From: Caviibacterium pharyngocola
Lineage (GTDB): Bacteria; Pseudomonadota; Gammaproteobacteria; Enterobacterales; Pasteurellaceae
Assembly: GCF_002795405.1 (NCBI RefSeq)
Contig: NZ_PHGZ01000020.1
Span: 1-64,000, forward strand
DNA length: 64,000 bases
Direction: 5' to 3'
Shown here: positions 33,389 through 44,971 of the stretch, piece by piece
Layout of the letters: each line of letters begins with the position of its first letter
How positions within the stretch are numbered: the stretch's first letter is position 1
Program-made: the position numbers and the translations under genes
Notes under the pieces: generated by a model
Seen by the model: only the letters and a program-made list of their open reading frames with translations
The model's database searches: none
Told to the model about the DNA's origin: nothing

Positions 33389-34753
33389 TTATTGACGTAA
33401 TAAAGCCAAAATTTCTTCGGTTTTTTCTGCCATTAATTGTTTGTCACCGCGGGTTTCAAGATTTAAACGCACCACCGGTTCGGTGTTGGAGGAGCGTAAA
33501 TTGAAACGCCAAGTCGGGTATTCAATGCTGATACCATCGGTTTCGTCCACGCTGATCGCGTCTTTTTCATAAGCGGCGCGAACGCGTGCGATAGCCGTTT
33601 GGGCATCTGCCAATTTGCTGTTGATCTCACCCGGAGACGGATAAGTATCGATACTGTTGCCCACAAGTTCACCCAAGGTTTTACCTGTTGTACAAAGTAA
33701 TTCAAGCACCAATAACCACGGGATCATACCGCTGTCGCAGTAGAAGAAATCGCGGAAATAGTGGTGCGCACTCATTTCACCGCCGTAAATTGCGTCGATT
33801 GCACGCATTTTTTCTTTGATGAACGAGTGACCAGATTTTGACATTACCGCTTCGCCGCCGTTTTCTTCGACCAATTTAATGGTGTTCCAAATTAAACGCG
33901 GATCATAGATGATTTTCGCGCCTTTGTTCTTTTGCAAGAAGGCTTGACCTAATAATCCGACGATGTAATAGCCCTCGATAAAGCCGCCGTTTTCGTCGAA
34001 TAAGAAACAACGGTCGAAGTCACCGTCGAAGGCGATACCCATATCCGCTTTGTTTGCTAATACGGCGTCAATAGTGTCTTGACGGTTTTCGTGTAACAGC
34101 GGGTTCGGGATACCGTTCGGGAATGTGCCGTCCGGATTATTGTGGACTTTGACGAATTCCACCGGCACGCGTTTCGCGCGGAATTGCGCTTCGATCGCGT
34201 CGATAACGTGTCCTGCTGCGCCGTTTCCGGAGTTGATGACGAGCTTCATTGGTTTCAAATTATCCAAATTCACATAGGATAATAAATGTTCGACATAATC
34301 GCCTAATACGGAAAGCTGTTTATATTCGCCGCGTTGAGTAACCGGTGGGAAGTTATTTTCTTCCGCCAAGCGTTGAATATCGGCAAGACCGGTATCCGCG
34401 CTAATCGGACGCGAACCTTCGCGAACCAATTTTAAGCCGTTATAATCCATCGGATTATGGCTTGCGGTCACTTCGATACCGCCGTCCGCTTTTAAGAACG
34501 ATGTTGCGAAATAGACTTCTTCCGTACCGGTTTCGCCTAAATCGATCACGTTCACGCCCGAATCCAACAGACCGTTTGTGACCGCACTTTTCAGTTCTTT
34601 ACTGGTTAAGCGAACATCGCCGCCGACTACGATTGTTTTAGGCTTTAAGAATTGCCCGAACGCACGCCCGATTCGATAAACAATATCCGTATTTAATTCA
34701 TCGCCTAAGCGACCACGGATATCATAAGCTTTAAAGCAAGTCAATTTACTCAT
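33389..34753 (-). CDS. manB: Phosphomannomutase/phosphoglucomutase
   Basis: 454 aa from ATG 34753 (GGAGAAGTT before it). Alpha-D-phosphohexomutase motifs in order: the phosphoserine loop [11 protein letters not shown] (about 97-107), metal-binding DGDFDR (near 240), sugar-binding [10 protein letters not shown] (near 325) and phosphate-binding [10 protein letters not shown] (near 426). The GEMSAHH form fits mannose-type mutases, which make mannose-1-phosphate or glucose-1-phosphate. Neighbouring galU fits a role in surface-sugar synthesis. Confidence 0.88.
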   Translation of the reverse strand: MSKLTCFKAYDIRGRLGDELNTDIVYRIGRAFGQFLKPKTIVVGGDVRLTSKELKSAVTNGLLDSGVNVIDLGETGTEEVYFATSFLKADGGIEVTASHNPMDYNGLKLVREGSRPISADTGLADIQRLAEENNFPPVTQRGEYKQLSVLGDYVEHLLSYVNLDNLKPMKLVINSGNGAAGHVIDAIEAQFRAKRVPVEFVKVHNNPDGTFPNGIPNPLLHENRQDTIDAVLANKADMGIAFDGDFDRCFLFDENGGFIEGYYIVGLLGQAFLQKNKGAKIIYDPRLIWNTIKLVEENGGEAVMSKSGHSFIKEKMRAIDAIYGGEMSAHHYFRDFFYCDSGMIPWLLVLELLCTTGKTLGELVGNSIDTYPSPGEINSKLADAQTAIARVRAAYEKDAISVDETDGISIEYPTWRFNLRSSNTEPVVRLNLETRGDKQLMAEKTEEILALLRQ

Positions 34754-34786
34754 AACTTCTCCATTTCTCACTAAATTACAAAGCCC

Positions 34787-34969
34787 TTAAGATTGCTGTT
34801 CATCTTGCGCGTCTTTAATGCGTTGGTAAATTTCTTCCCTATGAACAGAAACATCTTTCGGTGCTTTCACACCGATCTTTACCTGATTACCACGAATATT
34901 CAGTATCGTAATAGAAACATCATCACCAATGAGTAAGCTCTCTCCGGCTTTTCTGGTTAAGATAAGCAT
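34787..34969 (-). CDS. csrA: Carbon storage regulator CsrA
   Basis: 60 aa from ATG 34969 with a perfect AGGAGG ribosome site. Classical start [20 protein letters not shown] and core [16 protein letters not shown] with the RNA-binding Arg. Dimeric post-transcriptional regulator binding GGA motifs near ribosome sites. It lies downstream of alaS, the conserved gammaproteobacterial order. Confidence 0.97.
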   Translation of the reverse strand: MLILTRKAGESLLIGDDVSITILNIRGNQVKIGVKAPKDVSVHREEIYQRIKDAQDEQQS

Positions 34970-35129
34970 AACAACCTCCTCATTCCATTCTTTGATGCGA
35001 CATCCTATCATCCATTAAAAACATCCTTATTTAATCAAAATCTAACCTCACCCTATGGTATCGTATTTATTCATCGTCGGTGATAAATAAAACCCAAAGT
35101 TGTGAGTTACCACACAAAATTTATGCGCA

Positions 35130-37754
35130 TTATAGGTTTTTATGTAACCATTCGGAACAAACCGATAACGCTTTGTTAACATTCTCCGGTTGCGAACCGC
35201 CTGCCATTGCCATATCCGGACGACCGCCACCTTTTCCGCCCACTTGCTGCGCCATTAAAGCGACCAATTCGCCTGCTTTCACTTTTGCGGTTAAATCGGT
35301 GGTGACACCGACGACCAAGTTGATTTTTTCATCAATGACGGACACCAATACGATAATTGCGGAACCGAGTTGATTTTTCAAATCATCTACCATTACTCGT
35401 AAGGATTTGGTTTCTACACCATCGATTTGATGAATTAATACGGAAACGTCTTGAATTTTCACCGCACTTTTTGCCAAATCCGCGCCCGCTTGCATTGCTG
35501 CTTTTTCTTTCAAAGCGAGAAGTTCTTTTTCGGTTTTCTTCGCTTTGTCTTGCAACTGTTGGATTTTCTCCGCAAGGGAATTCACATCCGATTTAAGCAA
35601 TTCCGCGCTGTGGTTTAGCAAGGTTTGCTGATTATGCAACCAAGTTATCGCATTTTCACCGGTCACGGCTTCAATACGACGCACGCCGGCGGCAATCGCG
35701 GTTTCGCTTAAAATTTTGAATAAACCGATGTCACCGGTGCGTTCGGCGTGAATACCGCCGCACAACTCAATGGAGAACTCGCCCATTGTCAACACGCGAA
35801 CTTGTTCCGCATATTTTTCACCGAATAATGCCATCGCCCCTTTCGCTTTTGCCGCTTCCAATTCCATTAAATCGGTTTGAATCGGGTTGTTTGCGCGAAT
35901 TTGTTGATTCACGATACGCTCGACTTCAAATAATTGCGCTTTGGTAATGGCTTCCGGATGCGCAAAGTCGAAACGTAAAGCCGCATCGGACACCAGTGAG
36001 CCTTTTTGTGCAACGTGCGTACCCAATACTTGACGGAGCGCTGCGTGTAAAAGGTGAGTCGCCGAGTGATTCAAGGAAGTTTGATGACGACGTTGTGCAT
36101 CCACCGTCGCATTAACGGATTGTCCGACGGAGAGCGAACCTTGGGTCAATTCGCCGATATGCCCGAACACTTGACCGTATTTCTGCGTGTCTTTCACGTC
36201 GAACGTGAACCCTTGACCGGCTAAGCGACCGCTGTCGCCGATTTGTCCGCCCGATTCCGCATAAAACGGCGTATTTTCCAAAATAACCACCGCACTTTGA
36301 CCGGCGACAATGCTTTCGACCGGTTTACCGTCGTGGAAAAGTGCGGTCACTTTTGACAGGCTTTCCACTTCGGTATAACCTTCGAATTTGGTCACGCCGT
36401 CAACACGAATGACGTTGTTGTAATCCACCCCGAATCGGCTTGCCGCTTGGGCGCGTGAACGTTGCGCTTCCATTTCGCGCTCAAAGCCTTCTTCGTCGAT
36501 CGTAATGTTGCGCTCACGACAAACATCGGCGGTTAAATCCAACGGGAAACCGTAAGTGTCATATAATTTAAATGCCACATCGCCGGATAACACGTTATCT
36601 TTCACATTTGCCAAAGCTTCATCCAACAGCGCGAGACCGCGTTCTAAGGTGCGTGCGAACTGTTCTTCTTCCAAGCGTAATAATTTTTCCACGTTCGCTT
36701 GTTTCTCTTGCACTTGTTTGCCGGCTTCCGCCATTACTTCGATCAATGTCGGCACCAATTTATAGAAGAAGGTTTCTTTCGCACCTAATAAATGTCCGTG
36801 ACGCACGGCGCGGCGAATAATACGACGCAACACATAGCCACGTCCTTCGTTAGACGGAATGACGCCGTCGGCGATCAAATAAGCGCAAGAACGAATGTGA
36901 TCCGCAATCACGCGTAAGGATTTATCGGTTAAATCGGTTTGTCCGGTTAACTCGGCGACTTTTGCGATTAATTGTTGGAAAATATCGATTTCATAGTTGG
37001 AATTAACGTGTTGCATTACCGCACTGATACGCTCCAAGCCCATTCCGGTATCCACCGACGGACGCGGCAATTTTTCCAATGTACCGTCTGCTTGGCGGTT
37101 AAATTGCATAAAGACGATATTCCAAATTTCGATATAGCGATCGCCGTCTTCTTCAGGCGATCCCGGCGGGCCGCCCCAAATATGATCGCCGTGATCGTAG
37201 AAAATTTCGGTACAAGGGCCGCACGGGCCGGTATCGCCCATTTGCCAGAAATTGTCCGACGCATAAGCCGCGCCTTTATTATCCCCGATGCGAATAATGC
37301 GTTCCGCCGGAACACCGACTTGGTTGTGCCAAATATCATATGCTTCGTCATCGGTGTGATAAACGGTTACCCAAAGTTTTTCTTTCGGCAAGCCTAACCA
37401 TTGCGGCGACGTGAGGAATTCCCAACCGAAATGAATCGCATCGCGTTTGAAATAATCGCCGAAACTGAAGTTGCCCAACATTTCGAAGAAGGTATGATGA
37501 CGCGCGGTATAACCGACGTTTTCCAAGTCGTTATGTTTACCGCCGGCACGCACGCAACGTTGCGCCGTGGTAGCGCGCGAATACGGACGTTTATCCATTC
37601 CGAGGAAAACGTCTTTAAACTGATTCATCCCCGCGTTGGTAAATAAAAGCGTCGGATCGTTTTCCGGCACCAAAGAACTGCTATCAACAATTTGATGTCC
37701 TTTGGAGTGGAAAAAATCAAGAAAAGATTTTCTGATTTCTGCTGTTGTTTTCAT
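35130..37754 (-). CDS. alaS: Alanyl-tRNA synthetase
   Basis: 874 aa, full length. Class II core with the conserved N-terminus [20 protein letters not shown], then the tRNA-recognition region. The editing domain has the zinc ligands HSATHLLH (near 565) and [10 protein letters not shown] (near 667), and the C-terminal DHHA1 domain ends [15 protein letters not shown]. Charges tRNA-Ala and edits Ser/Gly mischarging. An internal USS pair is present. csrA follows. Confidence 0.97.
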   Translation of the reverse strand: MKTTAEIRKSFLDFFHSKGHQIVDSSSLVPENDPTLLFTNAGMNQFKDVFLGMDKRPYSRATTAQRCVRAGGKHNDLENVGYTARHHTFFEMLGNFSFGDYFKRDAIHFGWEFLTSPQWLGLPKEKLWVTVYHTDDEAYDIWHNQVGVPAERIIRIGDNKGAAYASDNFWQMGDTGPCGPCTEIFYDHGDHIWGGPPGSPEEDGDRYIEIWNIVFMQFNRQADGTLEKLPRPSVDTGMGLERISAVMQHVNSNYEIDIFQQLIAKVAELTGQTDLTDKSLRVIADHIRSCAYLIADGVIPSNEGRGYVLRRIIRRAVRHGHLLGAKETFFYKLVPTLIEVMAEAGKQVQEKQANVEKLLRLEEEQFARTLERGLALLDEALANVKDNVLSGDVAFKLYDTYGFPLDLTADVCRERNITIDEEGFEREMEAQRSRAQAASRFGVDYNNVIRVDGVTKFEGYTEVESLSKVTALFHDGKPVESIVAGQSAVVILENTPFYAESGGQIGDSGRLAGQGFTFDVKDTQKYGQVFGHIGELTQGSLSVGQSVNATVDAQRRHQTSLNHSATHLLHAALRQVLGTHVAQKGSLVSDAALRFDFAHPEAITKAQLFEVERIVNQQIRANNPIQTDLMELEAAKAKGAMALFGEKYAEQVRVLTMGEFSIELCGGIHAERTGDIGLFKILSETAIAAGVRRIEAVTGENAITWLHNQQTLLNHSAELLKSDVNSLAEKIQQLQDKAKKTEKELLALKEKAAMQAGADLAKSAVKIQDVSVLIHQIDGVETKSLRVMVDDLKNQLGSAIIVLVSVIDEKINLVVGVTTDLTAKVKAGELVALMAQQVGGKGGGRPDMAMAGGSQPENVNKALSVCSEWLHKNL

Positions 37755-37891
37755 TGCTAAGCCTTGTTTTATTTGATCAAATTTTTTGTAAATTTACTTA
37801 TTGTTGCATATTTTTAAAATTTAGAAAAAACATTTTTAAATGATTAAAGTATAAAAATAAGAAGTCTTATTACTGAAAGGATAAAGTAAAT

Positions 37892-37930
37892 AAAAAAGGA
37901 CTAAATCGGCTATCCGATCTAGTCCTTTAC
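37892..37930 (-). terminator. Terminator after uspA
   Basis: AAAGGACTA (about 37896-37904) and TAGTCCTTT (about 37920-37928) enclose ATCGG/CCGAT, a long stem. On the minus strand it ends in a T-run, so it stops uspA transcripts before alaS. Confidence 0.8.
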
Positions 37931-37959
37931 GAACCGATCCGGCGGTTATTTCACCGCGA

Positions 37960-38385
37960 TTATTCTTCGCGTAACGGAACCACAAGCATATCGACCGTAA
38001 TGGTATTCATCACTTGACGCGTGGAGGACATTAATTTGCTCCAGAAATCTTGGTGATGACCGGTAACTAATAAATCGACGTCATATTGCGCAATAGCATC
38101 GGACAACACTTGACCTAAATCGCCGCTACCGCTAAGTTTTTCCGAAACTGGATAGCCGGCTTGTTCCGCGAGTTGGATCAACGCTTGATGCGTTTCGGTG
38201 GAAATGCGATCTTGCATTGAAGACATATTCACATCAATCAATCCGGTATAAAGATCGGAGAAATTCACATCGACGTGGATGATCGACAATTTTGCATCGT
38301 GTCTTTGTGCTACACCCGCCGCTTTTTTCAATAAAAATGGGCTTTCTTCAGAAAGATCAACCGCAACTAATATATGTTTGTACAT
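37960..38385 (-). CDS. uspA: Universal stress protein A
   Basis: 141 aa of the UspA type: [20 protein letters not shown] at the start, and the end [20 protein letters not shown], the non-ATP-binding form seen in UspA proper (no GxxGs-type loop). Cytoplasmic dimer with a role in stress survival. It is divergent from mazG with 190 bp between. Confidence 0.93.
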   Translation of the reverse strand: MYKHILVAVDLSEESPFLLKKAAGVAQRHDAKLSIIHVDVNFSDLYTGLIDVNMSSMQDRISTETHQALIQLAEQAGYPVSEKLSGSGDLGQVLSDAIAQYDVDLLVTGHHQDFWSKLMSSTRQVMNTITVDMLVVPLREE

Positions 38386-38576
38386 AACCGACTCCTTATT
38401 CCGTTTTGGGACTCACTCATTTATTTTGGAGTTATACTAGCACCCTCGCCGAAAAAAAAATATGGACTCGATCACGTTTTAAAAAAAACTTTTATTTTTT
38501 TAGCGATAATCTTATGTATAAAGGTTGTGCTATGATGATCAGCTATCCGAATAATTCACTGTCAGGACAAAAATAA

Positions 38577-39377
38577 ATGTATTCCGTTAACGATTTGATT
38601 CAACTTATGGCAAAACTCCGCGATCCAAATGGAGGATGTCCTTGGGATTTAAAACAAAATTTTCGCACGATGATCCCTTGTTTAATCGAAGAAACTTATG
38701 AAACCGTCGAGGCTATCGAGCAAAATAACCCGCAAGATCTTAAAGAAGAACTGGGCGATTTACTCCTCTTGATTGCCTTTTTCAGTCAACTAGCGACGGA
38801 AGAACACCAATTCACCTTTAATGATGTGGTGCAAGGGTTGTGCGAAAAAATCATCCGCCGTCATCCTCACGTGTTTGGCAGCGAAAAAGCAGAGGACGAA
38901 CAAGCCGCGTTACAAAATTGGAATGCGGTGAAAGCCGATGAAAACAAGCAAAAAGGACATCAATCTATTTTGGATAATATTCCCTTCGCCTTTCCTGCAT
39001 TAGTTCGTGCGGAAAAATTGCAAAAACGTTGTGCGAAAATCGGCTTTGATTGGTCGGAAATCGCACCGGTTTTTGCTAAAGTGCAAGAAGAATTGGAAGA
39101 AGTGCGCCAAGAATGGGAAAAACCGACGCAAGATCCCGATAAAATTGCGGAAGAAATCGGCGATTTACTGTTTGCCGCAGTGAATTTAAGCCGCCATCTT
39201 AAGTGTGCGCCGGAAGAAAGCTTGCGCCGCGCCAATTTGAAATTCGAACGACGCTTTCGCGCGGTGGAACAAAAACTGCACGCGCAAAACAAAACCTTCG
39301 ATGAAACTTCTTTAGTGGAAATGGATATCTTGTGGGACGAGGTGAAAAAAGCGGAAAAACAACAGGAAAACCGATAA
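38577..39377 (+). CDS. mazG: Nucleoside triphosphate pyrophosphohydrolase MazG
   Basis: 266 aa with two MazG repeats. Each has the EExxE-x(n)-ExxD metal motif ([11 protein letters not shown]...[10 protein letters not shown] near 33-63 and EELEEV...[10 protein letters not shown] near 170-205). The start has the CPWD signature ([16 protein letters not shown]). Hydrolyses NTPs, keeping ppGpp and abnormal nucleotides low. Monocistronic with a bidirectional terminator behind it. Confidence 0.95.
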   Translation: MYSVNDLIQLMAKLRDPNGGCPWDLKQNFRTMIPCLIEETYETVEAIEQNNPQDLKEELGDLLLLIAFFSQLATEEHQFTFNDVVQGLCEKIIRRHPHVFGSEKAEDEQAALQNWNAVKADENKQKGHQSILDNIPFAFPALVRAEKLQKRCAKIGFDWSEIAPVFAKVQEELEEVRQEWEKPTQDPDKIAEEIGDLLFAAVNLSRHLKCAPEESLRRANLKFERRFRAVEQKLHAQNKTFDETSLVEMDILWDEVKKAEKQQENR

Positions 39378-39407
39378 ATTCGGTCAAAATCGACCGCACT
39401 TTGGCGC

Positions 39408-39438
39408 GAAAAAATAGCGGTTTGATACCGCTATTTTT
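39408..39438. terminator. Bidirectional terminator between mazG and yggU
   Basis: AAAAATAGCGG (39410-39420) and CCGCTATTTTT (39428-39438) form a stem with A-run and T-run flanks between convergent genes. A USS lies just upstream. Confidence 0.85.
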
Positions 39439-39445
39439 CGTCAAA

Positions 39446-39757
39446 TCATAATAATGCCGCAATTTCGGCGGGAATGGTTTTCGGTGAGGGAATCAACACT
39501 TGCTTATGGCGATTCAATTCGCCTTTTTCCAACAAAATCGCGCTTTTCGGCACGTTAAACAGCTTGCTGAGAAATTTGATCAAATGCGCGTTGGCTTGAC
39601 CTTCAACCGGCGGGGCGGTCACGGCGATTTTCAATTCGTTATTGTGCAAGCCTTGAATGCTGTCGCGACTGGCTTTCGGTTGCAGAAAAATGCGTAGGCG
39701 CAGATCATCGCCGCATTTTTCCACCGCACTTTTTTCGCTTGCCTCGCCCTTTGTCAT
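39446..39757 (-). CDS. yggU: YggU-family (DUF167) protein
   Basis: 103 aa from ATG 39757 (GGGCGGG upstream; a GTG two codons earlier is possible). Family pattern: [16 protein letters not shown], then the conserved [20 protein letters not shown] and [16 protein letters not shown]. Small alpha/beta protein of unknown function, usually downstream of yggT as here. Confidence 0.9.
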   Translation of the reverse strand: MTKGEASEKSAVEKCGDDLRLRIFLQPKASRDSIQGLHNNELKIAVTAPPVEGQANAHLIKFLSKLFNVPKSAILLEKGELNRHKQVLIPSPKTIPAEIAALL

Positions 39758-39775
39758 TTTCACCCGCCCGATGAA

Positions 39776-40339
39776 TTACGCCAGCGCCCAAAATTGTCCG
39801 AGCAGATCGTATAACACGCGATTGCCGTAAAATAACACGAATGCCAACAACATCGGTGAAAAATCAATCATTCCGGTGTTCGGCAAAATTCGACGAATCG
39901 GTGCCAGCAAAGGTTCGCTCAACTGATTTAAGGTATATTGTAACGGATTGGCACCGCGATTAAACCAGCTCATAATCGCACCGATAAATAAAATGTAAAG
40001 CAACGCTTCTCCTGCCGTTCTGACCGCGTGCAATACACCGATAATGGCGTAATTTTCGACCGAAGTTGCCATAACCGGCGTGCCGATAGCATTTAACAGC
40101 GGATATTTTAACGCGCCGAGTACGATAATCAGCAAAATTGCCGCCAAGTTAATATTTTTTACCGTCGGGATAATTTTTTGCAACGGCGACAACACGGGTT
40201 GGGTGATTTTCACCAAAGTTTGCGACAATGGGTTATAAAAATCCACGCGGCAAAATTGAAACCACATTCTTAAAAATAGCACGAAACAAAAAACGTTAAT
40301 TAACGTATAAAGCAAAAATTGTAATGAATTCAACCCCAT
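39776..40339 (-). CDS. yggT: YggT-family integral membrane protein
   Basis: 187 aa with two repeats of the YggT fold, each with a pair of membrane helices and the FNPLSQTLVKITQPVLSPLQ-like or NQLSEPLLAPIRRILPNTG loop. Family role unclear; linked to osmotic tolerance in E. coli. In an apparent corA-yggT-yggU transcript. Confidence 0.88.
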   Translation of the reverse strand: MGLNSLQFLLYTLINVFCFVLFLRMWFQFCRVDFYNPLSQTLVKITQPVLSPLQKIIPTVKNINLAAILLIIVLGALKYPLLNAIGTPVMATSVENYAIIGVLHAVRTAGEALLYILFIGAIMSWFNRGANPLQYTLNQLSEPLLAPIRRILPNTGMIDFSPMLLAFVLFYGNRVLYDLLGQFWALA

Positions 40340-40353
40340 AAATTTCCCTTAAA

Positions 40354-41301
40354 TTATAACCAGCCTTTGCGTTTAAAATACCAATAAGGCGCGAATGCCG
40401 CAAGTCCCATTAGCCCTAATGCCATCGGGTAACCGTAGGCAAAACCCAATTCCGGCATATTACTGAAGTTCATTCCGTAATTGGACGCCACCAATGTCGG
40501 CGGCAGGAAAATCACCGACACCACCGAGAAGATTTTGATAATCCGGTTTTGTTCGATATTAATGAAACCCATCGCCGCTTGCATCAAAAAGTTGACTTTT
40601 TGGAACAAAGATTCGTTATGCGGCTGCAAGGATTCGATATCGCGTAAAATATCGCGCGCTTGCTCCAGCTGATTTGCCGGTAAACGGGTTTTGCGCACCA
40701 AAAAGCTCAAGGCGCGTTGGGTATCCATTAAGCAAAGGCGCACTTTAGAGCTGGTGTCTTCTTGCTCCGTTAATGTTGCCAAGGCATCATCAAAGGCTTC
40801 GCCTTGTTTGCCGTCCAAAATCACGCGGCTTAATTTTTCCAAATCCGCATAAACGTTTTCGATAACGTCCGCGAGTTGCTCGATTTTGGTTTCGAATAAA
40901 TCCAACAGCACTTCATACGCGTTACATTCAATTAAACGTTGATTGCGCGAACGCATACGATACAGCCGAAACGCCGGTAATTCGCGATCACGCAAGGTGA
41001 ACAAACGTCCGTCGCGCACGGTAAAAGCGACGCTGGCTAAATCCGCGTAATCGTCTTCATCTTCGCAATAAAAGAATGAGTGCAAATGTAACCCGTCTTC
41101 GTCCTCAAAGAAACGAGCGGATGCCTCAATGTCTTCCAATTCTAAGAAAGACGCCAGACTTTGATCCAAGCCTTTTTGTAAGATCTCGCGTTCTTCCACC
41201 GTCGGCTCAAGCAAATCCAACCAAACGGCGTTATTGAGTGCCTCGTCGGTTTCGTCAAGGCGCACCAAACGCGCATCTTCAAGCGCAAATGCATTAATCA
41301 T
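40354..41301 (-). CDS. corA: Magnesium/cobalt transporter CorA
   Basis: 315 aa, normal length. A long cytoplasmic N-terminal domain is followed by two C-terminal helices. The channel signature YGMNF (about 275-279) lies after the first helix ([15 protein letters not shown]), and the end is FKRKGWL. Homopentameric channel for Mg2+ and Co2+ entry. First gene of the corA-yggT-yggU group, with 14-bp and 18-bp gaps. Confidence 0.95.
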   Translation of the reverse strand: MINAFALEDARLVRLDETDEALNNAVWLDLLEPTVEEREILQKGLDQSLASFLELEDIEASARFFEDEDGLHLHSFFYCEDEDDYADLASVAFTVRDGRLFTLRDRELPAFRLYRMRSRNQRLIECNAYEVLLDLFETKIEQLADVIENVYADLEKLSRVILDGKQGEAFDDALATLTEQEDTSSKVRLCLMDTQRALSFLVRKTRLPANQLEQARDILRDIESLQPHNESLFQKVNFLMQAAMGFINIEQNRIIKIFSVVSVIFLPPTLVASNYGMNFSNMPELGFAYGYPMALGLMGLAAFAPYWYFKRKGWL

Positions 41302-41589
41302 CTTGTCATACTCCTTAATGGATTATGAACAAACGCTATGAACAAAGAAAAATCAAAAAATCGGCGCGAAAGTGCGGTTAAAAATCCGATTGTTTGATCA
41401 AAAAAGATACCTAATGTTAAAAACAAGGTAATGAAAACTTACCCGCGAAATCTCGCCGATAAGTAAATGACGAGATTTAGAAAAAAGATTGCGATCGGTA
41501 TCGACTGTGACTGTCCAAAGTGTGTGTCCTCTTGTTACTAAATCGTGCGGAATGTTACGCTCGAAAGCCTATTTCGTCAAGTTTTTTGC

Positions 41590-41617
41590 AAAGAAAATCC
41601 CGCCAGAAAAGCGGGAT
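41590..41617 (-). terminator. Terminator after yggL; intergenic region 41302-41640
   Basis: ATCCCGC (41597-41603) and GCGGGAT (41611-41617) form a stem followed on the minus strand by TTTTC, ending the trmB-yggL transcript. The rest of 41302-41589 holds a USS (about 41370) and a second imperfect hairpin AAATCTCG/CGAGATTT near 41448-41478; I see no gene. Confidence 0.7.
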
Positions 41618-41640
41618 GAATTTAAGCTGCGGGACGATGA

Positions 41641-41979
41641 TTATTTCGCCGGATAATCCCACCAAATATCGAATAATTCGCTGATTTCGATTTGTTGCAA
41701 TCCGTTTTGTTCCAACCAATTTTTCACCAAAGTGCGGTGATTTTCGTCGCATTTTCCTAATTTTTCCAAGCAAACCAAGCCTTCCCAATGAAGATAGCCG
41801 CTGCCTTCATAAGCCAAGCCGTTCGGTTGAATCACGTCACGAATAAAACGATCAACCGTTTCATCTACTTGTTCGATCGGGGTATTTTCCGCAAATTGCC
41901 AGTTGACTAAAAAACCTAATTCTTGGAATTCCGCCAAGTGCATTTTTTTACGTTGTCTTTGATTACGTTTGATCGCCAT
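41641..41979 (-). CDS. yggL: YggL-family (DUF469) protein
   Basis: 112 aa with the family start RNQRQRKKMHLAEFQELGF and core GLAYEGSGYLHWEGLVCL, ending ELFDIWWDYPAK. E. coli YggL binds the 50S ribosome; the role here is inferred from homology. It lies downstream of trmB in the same direction. Confidence 0.93.
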   Translation of the reverse strand: MAIKRNQRQRKKMHLAEFQELGFLVNWQFAENTPIEQVDETVDRFIRDVIQPNGLAYEGSGYLHWEGLVCLEKLGKCDENHRTLVKNWLEQNGLQQIEISELFDIWWDYPAK

Positions 41980-42037
41980 ATTTTTCTCCTATGGTTGCTG
42001 TCATTATCATCGCGCATAATGATAGCACATTTCGTCG

Positions 42038-42787
42038 TTATTTTTTAATAAAATACAAATCCCACACGCCGTGTCCGAGGCGGTGACCGCGTTGTTCGAA
42101 TTTCGTTAACGGGCGAAAATCCGGACGCGGAATATAATCGCCGGTTTCGGAAACGTTGCGTAAATCCACCGCACTTTTCAGTACGTTCAACATTTGTTCC
42201 GCATAATTTTCCCAATCCGTCGCCATATGAATAAAGCCCTGCGGCATTAATTTTTGCGTCACTTGCGCCACAAAGTGCGGTTGAACGATACGACGTTTAT
42301 GATGTTTGGCTTTATGCCAAGGATCCGGAAAAAACAACTGCAAACCGCCTAGACTACCGTCCGCAATGCAGTCGCGTAAAATTTCCGTGGCGTCGTGACA
42401 AATCACGCGTAAATTTTTCACTTGTTTTTCCACCGCATAAGCGATACAAGCGCCCACGCCCGGCGTATGCACTTCAATGCCCAAGTAGTTTTTGTCGGGA
42501 TTTTGCAACGCCATTTCCACTAAGGATTTCCCCATTCCGAAACCGATTTCTAAGATCACCGGATTGTGATTGCCGTAAATTTGCACGAAATCGAAAGGCG
42601 TGGCTTGGTGCTCTAAGCCCAGCGTTGCCCAATTTTCATTCATCATATTGCGCTGAAACTCGCTCAATCGTCCGGTGCGCAGCACAAAACTGCGCACTTT
42701 GCGCTTATAACGTCCGTCTTCGGTAAATTCCGCCGTTTCAACGGTTTTGCGTTTTTGATCGGCAAAGGTTGTTTTTTGTTCTGTCAT
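42038..42787 (-). CDS. trmB: tRNA (guanine-N7-)-methyltransferase
   Basis: 249 aa. SAM-binding motif [15 protein letters not shown] (about 76-90), then [12 protein letters not shown] and the catalytic [18 protein letters not shown], followed by THE-less tail ATDWENYAE. Makes m7G46 in tRNA variable loops. Followed by yggL after 58 bp. Confidence 0.95.
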   Translation of the reverse strand: MTEQKTTFADQKRKTVETAEFTEDGRYKRKVRSFVLRTGRLSEFQRNMMNENWATLGLEHQATPFDFVQIYGNHNPVILEIGFGMGKSLVEMALQNPDKNYLGIEVHTPGVGACIAYAVEKQVKNLRVICHDATEILRDCIADGSLGGLQLFFPDPWHKAKHHKRRIVQPHFVAQVTQKLMPQGFIHMATDWENYAEQMLNVLKSAVDLRNVSETGDYIPRPDFRPLTKFEQRGHRLGHGVWDLYFIKK

Positions 42788-42818
42788 TCTTTTTTCGTCC
42801 TTTTTATATCGCGGCAGA

Positions 42819-44867
42819 TTATAGCTCAGAAGGTTCCTTTGCGTTAAGCAAAAACTCCGGATGACGAACCAACCAACCGGTTAATTCCACCACGGCATCG
42901 CGTTCGGATTCAAACCGCGCGGTATTTCGGATTAAATCGACCTCATCCGCCGAAACGGTTAATGTTTGCGCGATGCGATCTTGGTAATAACCCATTTGGT
43001 TTGCGGTTAACCAATGATAAGGCGTGACGACGCGTTCCAATGGCTCAAAAAACGAAGGCGCTAGACTATAATATTCAAAACCGGCGGGCGCAATGCTTTC
43101 GATGATGGTCGGTAGAATATTCATATGCCCGCCGATAGTATTGCCGGCGAACATTGCTTGAGTAAATTGCGGGTGATACATTGCAAAAGAAGTACAAAAG
43201 CGTTCGCGCAGCGTTTCCTCTTGCCGCTTGATAATGTCGTGATTGAGCGGCAATACCGGACGAGAATGATCGCCGGTGACGATAATTAAACTGTCCGGAT
43301 AGCGCGTTTTGATCTCATCGACAAAATCAAATAAGGCTTGATCCGCATACCAATAAGTGCCGAGATCCGCGAGTTTCGCTTTATCTTTCTTCAAGCTCGA
43401 CGGCACATTCGGCATAATTTTTTCCGCATCCCAACCGTATTTTTTAATCGGAATCGTATAAGGGCCGTGGTTGGATGTAGTGTAAATAAAGTGAAACTCG
43501 AATTCTTCCGAGTCGGTGGTTACAATGTTTTTCGCCGTTTGTTGCAAAAATAAATGATCATAAATGCCTAGCCACGTTTTCGGCGTGTCTTTCGGACAAA
43601 TTTCATTGCCGCCGTAAACACGATCAAATCCGCTTGCTTGGCTAAACAAGCCTAAACTTGACCACGACAACCCGCCGCCATACCAGAGATGCGTTTTATA
43701 GCCGAGTTTTTTTAATTGCAAGGGCAAGGACAACAGCGAGGTGTTGTGCCAAAAAATCTCTCTTTCGTTGATTTCCAGATTACTGTCGAAAAGTCCGCTA
43801 ATTAAGCTGGTAATCGCCGGCTGAGAAATCAATCCCGCCGGTAAAAAATTGTTGATGACAAAACTGTGCGGATCGGCGCGAAAAGCTTTGCCGCGATCGG
43901 ATAAATGCAGATTGTCATATAACGGGTCGAACGGCGCTTGAGTATAACTTTCGCCAAGTAAAAAGAAAATTTTCTTCGGCGGCGTAATTCTGGCGCCTTG
44001 CGCTCGTTTTTTAAACCGCGCCAATAAATTTTCCCGATTTATGACCGCACTTGTCACATCGGCAAACAGCGGCTCGCGGCGTAAAATTTCGCTACTTTGT
44101 TCATCGTTGTGATTGAGTAAATCCTGCACCGGACGACTATACACCATTTCTATGGCAACCAAATCGTCCACCGTCGCCTTGCCGAGAAAAATATCCGCTT
44201 TCACGATTTCCGGCACTTCGTCCCATTCCGGTTTATCCGCGTGTTTAAGCGATCCGCCGAAACGACAATAATAAAATCCCACCACGCAAAAGGCGACGAA
44301 TAAAAAGTTAAAGGCATAAGCGAGAAACACATTTTCAATCTGCGGATAAGGCACGGAAGGCAGTTTAAGCAATGCGTCGGCAGCGAATACGCATAAGGCT
44401 AAAAACGGAATACAGCTTAACAACAGCCACGCGCCGTGATGTTGATTAAAGAAAATATCAAGCAAATTGCGTTTGTCCGCCTTTCCGCCCAAGCGCATTG
44501 TGGCATTAAATATGTCGCGGAAATGATAATAAAAAATCATTTTGCCGATAAACGCCACATAAAGCACGAGTAAATAAAGGCTTAATCCGATGATTCTTAA
44601 TATATCGCCGAAGACAAAATAATCGGCGAAAAAAATGCTCGGCAAACTAATTAAAACAAGCGGCACAAGAAAAACGTAAGCGTTAAAATCCATTCCCCAC
44701 CAAAATCCATAGCGAAAACAATGATATAACTTGCGCCAATCTTGTTTAAGCGAATATTGCGGGCCGTAAAAACGGATAAAAATAAGACGAAATAACGCGC
44801 AAATCAGCGGTGCGAGAATCGCTAATTTCATATCTTGCTGAGCACTTAGAAAGAATCGTTCGAACAT
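42819..44867 (-). CDS. LTA-synthase-like sulfatase-fold membrane protein
   Basis: 682 aa. N-terminal membrane domain of about five helices (residues 15-205), then a periplasmic alkaline-phosphatase-superfamily domain with [19 protein letters not shown] (metal/nucleophile region), ISGLFDSN, and HGPYT and TGDHSRPV near the end. The family transfers phosphoglycerol or phosphoethanolamine groups; the exact substrate in Pasteurellaceae is not known. It is upstream of trmB by 31 bp on the same strand. Confidence 0.8.
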   Translation of the reverse strand: MFERFFLSAQQDMKLAILAPLICALFRLIFIRFYGPQYSLKQDWRKLYHCFRYGFWWGMDFNAYVFLVPLVLISLPSIFFADYFVFGDILRIIGLSLYLLVLYVAFIGKMIFYYHFRDIFNATMRLGGKADKRNLLDIFFNQHHGAWLLLSCIPFLALCVFAADALLKLPSVPYPQIENVFLAYAFNFLFVAFCVVGFYYCRFGGSLKHADKPEWDEVPEIVKADIFLGKATVDDLVAIEMVYSRPVQDLLNHNDEQSSEILRREPLFADVTSAVINRENLLARFKKRAQGARITPPKKIFFLLGESYTQAPFDPLYDNLHLSDRGKAFRADPHSFVINNFLPAGLISQPAITSLISGLFDSNLEINEREIFWHNTSLLSLPLQLKKLGYKTHLWYGGGLSWSSLGLFSQASGFDRVYGGNEICPKDTPKTWLGIYDHLFLQQTAKNIVTTDSEEFEFHFIYTTSNHGPYTIPIKKYGWDAEKIMPNVPSSLKKDKAKLADLGTYWYADQALFDFVDEIKTRYPDSLIIVTGDHSRPVLPLNHDIIKRQEETLRERFCTSFAMYHPQFTQAMFAGNTIGGHMNILPTIIESIAPAGFEYYSLAPSFFEPLERVVTPYHWLTANQMGYYQDRIAQTLTVSADEVDLIRNTARFESERDAVVELTGWLVRHPEFLLNAKEPSEL

Positions 44868-44971
44868 ATTAATAGGATTATTTTATCGGATTGAAAAATG
44901 GCTTTACTCTAGCATAATGCGCGATAAAATCACACTTTCCGTTTGATTATGCTAGACTGATTTTTATTTTT